DNA of 5,205 nucleotides. Origin: Candidatus Eiseniibacteriota bacterium (GTDB taxonomy: Bacteria > Eisenbacteria > RBG-16-71-46 > JABDJR01). Under the pieces are notes generated by a model. The model did no database searches, had not been told where the DNA came from, and was given only the letters and a program-made list of their open reading frames with translations. Each line of letters opens with the position of its first letter. Within the stretch, counting starts at the first letter, position 1. A program made the position numbers and the translations under genes. Positions 1-5,205 of this stretch are shown here, in pieces. Location of the stretch: positions 1 to 5,205 of the forward strand of contig JABDJR010000286.1 in the NCBI GenBank assembly GCA_013003415.1, read 5' to 3'.

Positions 1-1
1 G

Positions 2-1864
2 ATGGAGATCGCCGAAGGTGGCGAGGGGATTTCATCTTCCGTCCTTGTGCGACAGGAAGATGGCCAAACCGTCACCCGCATCACCAAGACGGTTGCCGGC
101 GAATCGATCTTCTTCGATTGGATTCACACGAAAGATTTCAGCCGCGAGTTTAAGTTCTCCGCCACGGAACCCCTTCCTCTAGACCCGACTCGCTTTCGGG
201 GAGCCCATGCGCTTTACGTCCGCTCGGTGGACAACAACGCAGCGCCTTCACTCCCCGACCAAGTCAGCTTCACCACCACGACCGTTGCTCCTACCACGCG
301 TATCGACAGTCCCCTTGGTGACGTGCTTGCGGTTGGAGAGAACATTCGCATTCAATGGTCTGGTGTCGATCCGGACTATTCCGGAGAGAATCCGGGCCCC
401 GTAGCCGGCTTTGAATATAAAATCGTTCGACTCGATCTCTTGGACCCTCCCGTCCCCGTCATTACGGCGGACCCGGACTTTGTGCTGGTTCAGGAAACAC
501 CCAACATTCCTTGGGTGAGAACCCGTGATGTAGAGCTCGCCCTGGCTACCGATCAACGGGGCTCCTACATGATTGGAGTGCGGTCCATTGACGAAGCCGG
601 CGCGATCGATCCGTTCTTGAATCTAGGCGGCGAAAACCGAAACGTTCTCCGGTTCCAGGTCTTGGGCGGTGCAAGCGTGCCTGATGTTTGCGTCTCCGAA
701 GAAACTTTGGGCGAACTTTGCCTCTCCGAAGCCGAAACTCGAGAGGTTGATGTAGTGAGCGGCAAGTCCTACGCCTTCGACTTTTCCTGCGATGCCTCAA
801 CCTATGGAAGCTCCATTGAGGGCCTGAGCTACGGGGTCAATGTCACCGATGTGGACGACGACTCCCAGTGGAGCGACTACAGCCTGGTTGGACGAACGGA
901 GGCGATTGCAACTTCGGGCAAGGAGCCCATTACGATTTCCTTCCGTTGCCTCGACGATTTCGGAGTTCGGGGACTCGGCTCCATCAAACTTTTGCCCGTG
1001 GAGTTTTCGTTTGAGTACGACGTGCTCGTGATCGATGATTTCCGCGACGCGATTTGGCCCCGCGATGAAGAACACGACGCCTTTTGGATGCGAATCCTCG
1101 CGGGCTCGGGTAAATTCTCCGCTGAAAACCTCGATCCTGAAGTGGCCATGCATCATGTCCACGGCGTTAACGACGTGCAGTCTCTGGATCCTCAGACCCC
1201 GGGCGTCGACAAACTTGCGAACTACAAACTCGTGATCTACAACACCCGAGCATCGGGATACAACGCGAGGTCCAGCCTTTTGGAGGAAAGCGCTTTGTCG
1301 CGCAGTCTGCGCTTGTACCTCACCGCGGGAGGAAAACTCTGGGTGATCGGCGAAGCGACCGTGGCCGCAACCATCCCCTCCCAGGCGAACACGGCGGATT
1401 TCGTGTACCCCAAAGAAATGGCTCCTGGTCAGTTTGCTTATGACTTCTTGAAATTGCGAACCGACAACATCTGGAACGACAAAAACGCGGACAACACGCG
1501 AAACGGATTAATCCACGCGACCGGAAACGTAGACCATGGCCTGTTTGATATGAACGTGGACCCGCTCAAACTGAGCCCCATCGTTCGGCAAGATCACGGT
1601 GTGGGCATGGTCGACGCCCTGTTTGCCCCTATTGCCTTGGAAAAAATCACCGAGGGAGAGCTGGAGATTCTGTACCGGTTTGGTGCGGTGGACTTGCGAT
1701 CCACCTATCACCGCCGAGCCGTGGCTATTCGCTGGAGCGACGACTCCGAAACGCGGGCCCACGGTCGTGTGGCTTGGTTTGGTTTCCCGGTGTACTTCTT
1801 TGAGGAGACGGAGTTCCAGCCGACTTTCAACACCATGGTGGACTGGTTCCAGGCCGGGCCCTAA
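2..1864 (+). CDS. Large secreted-type protein with Ig/FnIII-like repeats and a C-terminal alpha/beta domain (5' end missing)
   Basis: The frame is open from the left edge to a TAA at 1862-1864, giving 620 visible residues. The ATG at base 2 has no visible ribosome site and no signal peptide follows it, so it is probably internal to a longer gene. Residues about 1-90 and 100-220 look like two beta-sandwich (FnIII/Ig-like) units, each ending in a similar strand: LYVRSVDNNAAPS (71-83) and IGVRSIDEAGAIDP (191-204). A third, weaker unit ends at FRCLDDFGVRG (314-324). From about 339 the protein changes to an alternating strand/helix pattern: YDVLVIDDF (339-347), YKLVIYNTR (408-416), then YLTAGGKLWVIG (439-450) and VAWFGFPVYFF (590-600). 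This resembles the flavodoxin-like or class I glutamine-amidotransferase-like fold often found at the end of such proteins, but I see no catalytic Cys-His-Glu set. The four cysteines (230, 240, 263, 316) lie in the third unit and could form disulfides outside the cytoplasm. The specific function is unknown; surface adhesion or binding is inference. Confidence 0.85.
   Translation: MEIAEGGEGISSSVLVRQEDGQTVTRITKTVAGESIFFDWIHTKDFSREFKFSATEPLPLDPTRFRGAHALYVRSVDNNAAPSLPDQVSFTTTTVAPTTRIDSPLGDVLAVGENIRIQWSGVDPDYSGENPGPVAGFEYKIVRLDLLDPPVPVITADPDFVLVQETPNIPWVRTRDVELALATDQRGSYMIGVRSIDEAGAIDPFLNLGGENRNVLRFQVLGGASVPDVCVSEETLGELCLSEAETREVDVVSGKSYAFDFSCDASTYGSSIEGLSYGVNVTDVDDDSQWSDYSLVGRTEAIATSGKEPITISFRCLDDFGVRGLGSIKLLPVEFSFEYDVLVIDDFRDAIWPRDEEHDAFWMRILAGSGKFSAENLDPEVAMHHVHGVNDVQSLDPQTPGVDKLANYKLVIYNTRASGYNARSSLLEESALSRSLRLYLTAGGKLWVIGEATVAATIPSQANTADFVYPKEMAPGQFAYDFLKLRTDNIWNDKNADNTRNGLIHATGNVDHGLFDMNVDPLKLSPIVRQDHGVGMVDALFAPIALEKITEGELEILYRFGAVDLRSTYHRRAVAIRWSDDSETRAHGRVAWFGFPVYFFEETEFQPTFNTMVDWFQAGP
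687..731 (+). repeat. Short in-frame direct repeat, two 15-base copies
   Basis: TTTGCGTCTCCGAAG (687-701) recurs as TTTGCCTCTCCGAAG (717-731), 14 of 15 bases identical and exactly 30 bases apart, so in frame. It encodes the paired CVSEE and CLSEA segments (residues 230-234 and 240-244) at the junction between the second and third beta-sandwich units of the large protein. It looks like a small internal duplication within a coding sequence, not a mobile or regulatory repeat. Confidence 0.5.
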
Positions 1865-1996
1865 GCGAGCTTTATCTTGATACGCGGGTCGAGGAGACCG
1901 GGCGCTACTTGAGCTACGGACGGAAGCTCCCTCCGCCTCTACAACTATTTCTCGTCGTCTGCTACATTCTGACTGTGTGCCTTGGCTCTAGCGAAC

Positions 1997-2001
1997 AAGG
2001 A
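1997..2001 (+). promoter_or_regulatory. Ribosome binding site of the thioredoxin-like gene
   Basis: AAGGA lies 8 bases before the ATG at 2010. It is a moderate match to the anti-Shine-Dalgarno sequence at a good distance, and it supports this start, which also gives a sensible N-terminal membrane anchor. Confidence 0.6.
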
Positions 2002-2009
2002 TCGACGAC

Positions 2010-2624
2010 ATGTCAGAGTTCACCGGCACCAAGAAGGTCGCTACTTCTTTAATTCTGCTTGGCCTTGCCATTAGCCTGGGCGTGCTAGCCGGAAAACGCT
2101 ACCCGGAATGGCGCCAAAACCGCGATCATGAGCAAAAGCTCAATGCCATAAGAACCGGCGAAGCCACCGAGCTTCAAGCGGGTAGATTATTCCCCAACCT
2201 GCAGATTCTTGACACTGAAGGAACGGCGTCTAACACGGACGACCTTTTAGAACAAAACGACTCCGTCATACTGCTTCTTACCACCGACTGTGAGCCTTGC
2301 CACGACAGTATCTTCCACTGGAGTCGTAGCGTTGCGTCTATTACAGATGTGCAATTCCTCTTTCTCGCCGTCGACGAGCCAGGCCTCGTCTATGACTACG
2401 CCCAGTCCTTAGAATTTCCGGTTCCCCTCTACTGTGATGACACTCAGCGACTTGCCACAGAATTTGGGGTCAACCTATATCCGACAATAGTGGGTGTTGA
2501 TCAGAACAAACGCATCAGGTTCGTCCGACACGGGCTTGACTCTGATTTTGACCCCCCAACTGCTGCTGAATTATTGAGAAGTCAGATCGATGGGGAGAAA
2601 ACCGCTCAATCCGGTGAAGAGTAA
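2010..2624 (+). CDS. Membrane-anchored thioredoxin-like (TlpA/redoxin-type) protein
   Basis: This 204-residue protein has one hydrophobic segment at about residues 10-27 after a short Lys-containing N-terminus. With the Lys/Arg-rich stretch that follows, it reads as an uncleaved anchor or signal with the main domain outside the cytoplasm. The domain (about 55-195) follows the thioredoxin/redoxin plan: a strand SVILLLTTDC leading to the active-site motif C94-E-P-C97, then a helix. The cis-proline loop is LYPTIVGVD (156-164, Pro158), followed by the last strands, IRFVRHG. Between them sits an extra Cys142 in a VPLYCDD segment. CxxC thioredoxins of this type reduce or exchange disulfides in exported proteins, as in cytochrome c maturation or periplasmic repair. 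The exact substrate is not shown. The gene is followed 29 bases later by a secreted eight-cysteine peptide gene under the same terminator, making that peptide the obvious candidate partner (inference). GC appears lower than in the flanking genes: lines 2221-2280, 2341-2400 and 2461-2520 hold 86 G/C of 180 by hand count. A peroxiredoxin-like role is less likely because both CxxC cysteines are present. Confidence 0.85.
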   Translation: MSEFTGTKKVATSLILLGLAISLGVLAGKRYPEWRQNRDHEQKLNAIRTGEATELQAGRLFPNLQILDTEGTASNTDDLLEQNDSVILLLTTDCEPCHDSIFHWSRSVASITDVQFLFLAVDEPGLVYDYAQSLEFPVPLYCDDTQRLATEFGVNLYPTIVGVDQNKRIRFVRHGLDSDFDPPTAAELLRSQIDGEKTAQSGEE

Positions 2625-2642
2625 AATCTTTCCGGCCAAAAC

Positions 2643-2648
2643 AAGGAG
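2643..2648 (+). promoter_or_regulatory. Strong ribosome binding site of the cysteine-rich peptide gene
   Basis: AAGGAG sits 5 bases before the ATG at 2654. This near-ideal Shine-Dalgarno element is the main evidence that the very short downstream frame is translated, and it suggests the peptide is made at a higher rate than the thioredoxin upstream, whose site is weaker. Confidence 0.8.
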
Positions 2649-2653
2649 ATAAT

Positions 2654-2854
2654 ATGCGCTTACGATTCCGCATCTTCCTTACTGCGCTAGCTTTGGTGGC
2701 TTTCGCGGGCTCAGCAACCATCACAATGAATGCTGAAGCCAAGCCCCGGTGCAACAAGTGCAAGAAGGATGGTTGCCCGACCGGCTACTGCTACATCGAC
2801 TGTGGCGGCTGTTGTTTCGAAGATCCTCAGCATGGGGTAGTCTGCTTCCGCTAG
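2654..2854 (+). CDS. Secreted eight-cysteine small peptide precursor, unknown function
   Basis: This 66-residue precursor has a classic signal peptide: basic start MRLRFR, hydrophobic core at about 7-25, and a probable signal peptidase I site after Ala29 (AEA before Lys30). The mature part would be about 37 residues, KPRCNKCKKDGCPTGY at the front, with cysteines at 33, 36, 41, 46, 50, 53, 54 and 64 (spacing C-x2-C-x4-C-x4-C-x3-C-x2-C-C-x9-C). An even number of cysteines in an exported, Gly/Lys-rich chain points to a disulfide-knotted mini-protein; a metal-binding peptide is the alternative, as two CxxC pairs (33/36 and 50/53) are present. I do not recognise the family. Signal-peptide plus Cys-rich peptides such as the Bacteroidota NVEALA group are similar in style only; homology is not claimed. 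The gene follows the thioredoxin-like gene by 29 bases and ends just before a strong terminator, so the two likely share a transcript. The strong ribosome site, the clean signal peptide and the cysteine density make a chance frame unlikely. Confidence 0.82.
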   Translation: MRLRFRIFLTALALVAFAGSATITMNAEAKPRCNKCKKDGCPTGYCYIDCGGCCFEDPQHGVVCFR

Positions 2855-2871
2855 ATTCCCCAAAAGAACGG

Positions 2872-2905
2872 AAAGGGGTGGCGGGAAATCTCGCCGCCCC
2901 TTTTT
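2872..2905 (+). terminator. Intrinsic terminator of the thioredoxin/Cys-peptide unit
   Basis: Bases 2872-2885 pair with 2890-2903 as a 14-base-pair stem (two G-U pairs, the rest Watson-Crick) around an AAAT loop, and a run of five T (2901-2905) follows. It starts 18 bases after the peptide stop codon. On the opposite strand the two G-U pairs become A-C mismatches and the following T-run is interrupted (TTTCCGTTCTTTT), so it could stop the converging dihydropyrimidinase transcript only weakly. Confidence 0.88.
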
Positions 2906-2965
2906 CATGTCCTACCGCTCTCAGACCTACTTCTGGGCAACAGGTAAATCGCGGAAACTCTGAGT

Positions 2966-4372
2966 CTAAACCTTGATCGAGTGAGCCCGGCGCTTCACGA
3001 ACTCGCCGCTGCCCTCTTTGCCGTGGAAGGCCCCGTCGTCGACCACCACTTTGCCGCGTAGCAACACCTTTTCCGGAAAGCCCGTCACCTTGCGGCCTTC
3101 ATAGGGGTTGTAGTCGCAACGCATGTGCATGGACTTCACCGAAATCTCCGTCTCCCTGTTCGGATCCCAAATCACGATGTCGGCATCGGAACCTTCGGCA
3201 ATCAGCCCCTTCTTGGGGAACAATCCCATCAACTTCGCCGGCGCGGTTGAAACCAACTGCACCCAACGCTGCTCGCTGATCCGACCCGTCCGCACACCTC
3301 CGTCATACAAAAGCATAAGACGAGTTTCAACACCCGGTGCACCGTTCGGAATGGCAGAGAAATCGTCTAGACCCAGTTCCTTCTGAATAGGCAACCCTTT
3401 GTGCCCTTCCTTCATGCAGAACGGACAATGGTCGGTGGACACCACCTGTAAGTCGTCGTCCTGCAAGCCTTTCCAGAGTTTATCCTGGTGCCATTTGGGA
3501 CGAAGAGGCGGACTCATGACGTACTTGGCGCCGTTGAACCCGGGCTCCCGGTAGTTGTCTTCGGACAAGAACAAATACTGCGGGCAGGTTTCGGCGTAGG
3601 CAGGTACCCCACGGGAACGCGCTTCACGCACTTTCTCTAAAGCATGAGACGACGAAAGGTGAACAATGTAGATCGGCACGCCTGCCATTTCCGATAAGGC
3701 AATCGCACGACCGGTGGCTTCCGCTTCCATCTCAGGCGGGCGAGTCAAAGCATGGTACACCGGAGCAGTGAGGCCGTCGCCCAAGGCTTTCTTGACCAGC
3801 TCATCGATCACCCCACCGTTCTCGGCATGCATGCAGATGAGCGCACCATCGTCTCCACTTCGCCGCAAGGCTCTAAATATAGTGGCGTCGTCAACCATGA
3901 ACACACCGGGATAAGCCATGAACAACTTGAAGCTGGTCACACCTTCGTTCACCAACTCCTTCATGTCGGCTTCGCGAACTTGAGGAAAGTCGCGCACAAT
4001 GAGATGCAGGCTATAGTCAATGGCCACTTTGCTCTCGGCCTTTTCGCGCCAGCGATTCACACCAACCGGCAGAGCCTCGCCGTATTCCTGAACCGCAAAG
4101 TCGACGATGGTGGTGGTACCGCCGTGGGCCGCAGCCACGGTGCCGGTGGCAAAGTCGTCAGAGGACATTGTGCCTCCGAAGGGCAGTTCCATGTGAGTGT
4201 GAACATCGATACCTCCGGGAATGACCAGCTTCCCCTTGGCGTCGATCACGGTGTCCGCCGGAGTATCGATCGCGGGAGCAATCTTGGTAACCGTTTCTCC
4301 GTCGATAAAGATGTCGGCCTCGACCGAGCTTTCCGCGTTGACGATCTTCCCGTTCTTGATCAGGACACTCAT
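2966..4372 (-). CDS. hydA: Dihydropyrimidinase / D-hydantoinase
   Basis: This 468-residue cytoplasmic metal-dependent amidohydrolase of the cyclic amidase family opens the ring of dihydrouracil, dihydrothymine or 5-substituted hydantoins to give N-carbamoyl amino acids. It is the second step of reductive pyrimidine breakdown. All expected ligands of the two-metal centre are visible: H58 and H60 in DVHTHMELPFGG, the carboxylated lysine K149 in TSFKLFMAYPG, H182 in CMHAENG, H238 in YIVHLSS and D314 in STDHCPF. Tyr154, Ser287 (MSPPLRP) and Asn343 (IPNGAPGVETR) fit the substrate-binding positions of the family. The length is typical for the family. The start is set at 4372 because GGAGG lies 5 bases before it; an ATG at 4396 would add eight residues but lacks such a site. 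The gene ends at a TAG at 2966-2968, converging on the cysteine-peptide unit. It lies 71 bases downstream of an S9 peptidase on the same strand. No dihydropyrimidine dehydrogenase, carbamoylase or transporter is in view, so hydantoin versus pyrimidine preference cannot be decided here; the family call is firm. Confidence 0.95.
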   Translation of the reverse strand: MSVLIKNGKIVNAESSVEADIFIDGETVTKIAPAIDTPADTVIDAKGKLVIPGGIDVHTHMELPFGGTMSSDDFATGTVAAAHGGTTTIVDFAVQEYGEALPVGVNRWREKAESKVAIDYSLHLIVRDFPQVREADMKELVNEGVTSFKLFMAYPGVFMVDDATIFRALRRSGDDGALICMHAENGGVIDELVKKALGDGLTAPVYHALTRPPEMEAEATGRAIALSEMAGVPIYIVHLSSSHALEKVREARSRGVPAYAETCPQYLFLSEDNYREPGFNGAKYVMSPPLRPKWHQDKLWKGLQDDDLQVVSTDHCPFCMKEGHKGLPIQKELGLDDFSAIPNGAPGVETRLMLLYDGGVRTGRISEQRWVQLVSTAPAKLMGLFPKKGLIAEGSDADIVIWDPNRETEISVKSMHMRCDYNPYEGRKVTGFPEKVLLRGKVVVDDGAFHGKEGSGEFVKRRAHSIKV

Positions 4373-4377
4373 TCCCA

Positions 4378-4382
4378 CCTCC
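4378..4382 (-). promoter_or_regulatory. Ribosome binding site that fixes the dihydropyrimidinase start
   Basis: On the minus strand GGGAGGTGGGA precedes the ATG at 4372, with the GGAGG core 5 bases away. This core lies inside the frame of the longer candidate start (4396), so using the upstream ATG would bury the ribosome site in coding sequence. Confidence 0.85.
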
Positions 4383-4443
4383 CGTATCGGTTCCAAAGCG
4401 CTGTAGGGCTCACCTGGAGCTATCCCCGCGAGTTAGCGCGTTC

Positions 4444-5205
4444 TCATATGTATTTTTCGATCCAATCCAAAACTGTCTTGTACCAAACCTTGCGGTTCTT
4501 CGGTTTGAGAACCCAGTGCCCTTCGTCGGGGAAATACAACAAACGCGCATCTACCCCATGGCGACGCAGGGCCGTGAAGAGGCCTAAACCTTCTCCGGTA
4601 GTACAACGATAATCCAACTCGCCTTGAATGACCAACATCGGTGTCTCGATTTGATGGACCAGTCGATGGGGCGAGTATTGAAGATAGCTCTCGCGCGCCT
4701 CCGAAGGCAAACCGTTGAACTCCCATTCCGTAAACCACAGCTCATCGGTGGCCCAGTTCATCATCTCGGTGTTGAAAATGCCGTCATGACTCACGAAACA
4801 CTTGAAGCGATTCGTCTGCGTTGCCATCCAGTTCACCATGAAGCCGCCGAAACTCGCCCCAATGGCACATGTGCGCTCTCGATCACAGTAGTCATAGGTA
4901 TCGAGGACATAGTCGAAGCCACGAATCAGATCTTCGTAGCAGTTACCGCCCCACTCGCCGTTGATGGCGTCGGTAAAGTCCTGGCCGTAGCCAGTACTTC
5001 CGCGCGGGTCAATGAGCACCGCCACATAGCCTGGGGCAGCGAACATTTGGGCGTTCCATCGTTCATGGAAGTCTCGAGAGAACATGCCCTGCGGGCCGCC
5101 GTGAATAATGAACACCACCGGGTACTTCTTTCCGGCTTCGAACTGGGGGGGTTTGACCAGGAAACCGTGCACGCGCGCACCGGCCGCCCCTTCAAACCAG
5201 AACTC
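4444..5205 (-). CDS. S9-family (prolyl oligopeptidase type) serine peptidase, C-terminal catalytic domain (5' part missing)
   Basis: The frame runs from the right edge to a TGA at 4444-4446, 253 visible residues. The GTG at 5172 is not the start: codons upstream stay open to the edge and read EFWFEGAAGAR, which fits the strand before the alpha/beta-hydrolase domain in this family. Visible features, numbered from the edge: HGGPQG near the oxyanion hole (35-40), the nucleophile elbow GASFGG with Ser118, Asp198 in QGELDYRC and His230 in DEGHW, completing the Ser-Asp-His triad. The segment RFKCFVSHDGIFN and the WATDELWFTEWEF stretch resemble dipeptidyl-peptidase 5 / acylaminoacyl-peptidase-like members (S9C type). 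Such enzymes release dipeptides or N-acyl amino acids from short peptides; full-length proteins are about 600-700 residues, with an N-terminal beta-propeller that lies outside this window, as would any signal peptide. It is followed on the same strand by the dihydropyrimidinase gene with a 71-base gap and no clear terminator between, so co-transcription is possible. Confidence 0.93.
   Translation of the reverse strand, partial: EFWFEGAAGARVHGFLVKPPQFEAGKKYPVVFIIHGGPQGMFSRDFHERWNAQMFAAPGYVAVLIDPRGSTGYGQDFTDAINGEWGGNCYEDLIRGFDYVLDTYDYCDRERTCAIGASFGGFMVNWMATQTNRFKCFVSHDGIFNTEMMNWATDELWFTEWEFNGLPSEARESYLQYSPHRLVHQIETPMLVIQGELDYRCTTGEGLGLFTALRRHGVDARLLYFPDEGHWVLKPKNRKVWYKTVLDWIEKYI

Noticed and set aside
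1911..1929. Inverted repeat GAGCT (1911-1915) / AGCTC (1925-1929) after the large gene
   Set aside because: The stem is only 5 base pairs and no T-run follows, so it is not a convincing terminator.
1877..1968. Promoter-like pieces in the 145-base gap before the thioredoxin gene (TTGATA at 1877-1882, TACATT at 1963-1968)
   Set aside because: Neither has a partner box at 16-18 bases. The gap probably holds a promoter, but I cannot place it from the sequence.
1804..2052. Open frame across the gap between the large gene and the thioredoxin gene, including a hydrophobic stretch LFLVVCYILTVCLG
   Set aside because: It has no ATG or GTG with a ribosome site at a useful position, overlaps both flanking genes, and ends inside the thioredoxin gene. 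It is most likely a chance open frame.
4397..4443. Small inverted repeats between the peptidase and dihydropyrimidinase genes (CGCG...CGCG, GCTC...GAGC)
   Set aside because: Each has only 4 base pairs with no T-run, which is too weak for a terminator or an operator claim.
3752..4612. Long 286-residue plus-strand frame across the dihydropyrimidinase gene
   Set aside because: It is antisense to a gene with all catalytic residues conserved, spans the gap into the peptidase gene, and its translation shows no recognisable domain.
5170..5172. GTG as the start of the S9 peptidase
   Set aside because: The frame stays open to the window edge with family-like residues upstream, and a 242-residue product would lack the propeller domain; the gene is cut by the edge.

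Overview
The window looks like a piece of a free-living, Gram-negative-type bacterium of moderately high GC. It shows strong AAGGAG/GGAGG ribosome binding sites, an intrinsic terminator, a large secreted multidomain protein, a membrane-anchored thioredoxin, and an S9 peptidase beside a cyclic amidohydrolase. The mix of Ig/FnIII-like secreted proteins, periplasmic thioredoxin-like proteins and S9 peptidases would suit Acidobacteriota or an FCB/Eisenbacteria-like lineage. This is a guess from style; no marker gene here fixes the taxon.

Left part, plus strand: the 3' end of a large extracellular-type protein (to 1864) with repeated beta-sandwich units and a C-terminal alpha/beta domain. After a 145-base gap comes a compact two-gene unit: a thioredoxin-like protein with one membrane anchor and a CEPC active site (2010-2624), then, 29 bases later, a 66-residue pre-peptide (2654-2854) with a signal peptide and eight cysteines in about 37 mature residues. 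A strong hairpin plus T-run (2872-2905) closes the unit.

Right part, minus strand, converging on the left part: an S9-family serine peptidase cut by the right edge (4444-5205), followed 71 bases downstream by a complete dihydropyrimidinase/D-hydantoinase (2966-4372) with all metal ligands present. The two may be co-transcribed, with peptide hydrolysis and cyclic amide hydrolysis both feeding nitrogen and carbon salvage, but the link is only by position.

The most interesting part is the thioredoxin plus eight-cysteine secreted peptide pair. Its shared layout, shared terminator and apparently lower GC suggest a self-contained cassette in which the thioredoxin could handle the peptide's disulfides. 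No tRNA, rRNA, CRISPR array, insertion sequence or attachment site was seen, and no gene-free stretch exceeds 300 bases.
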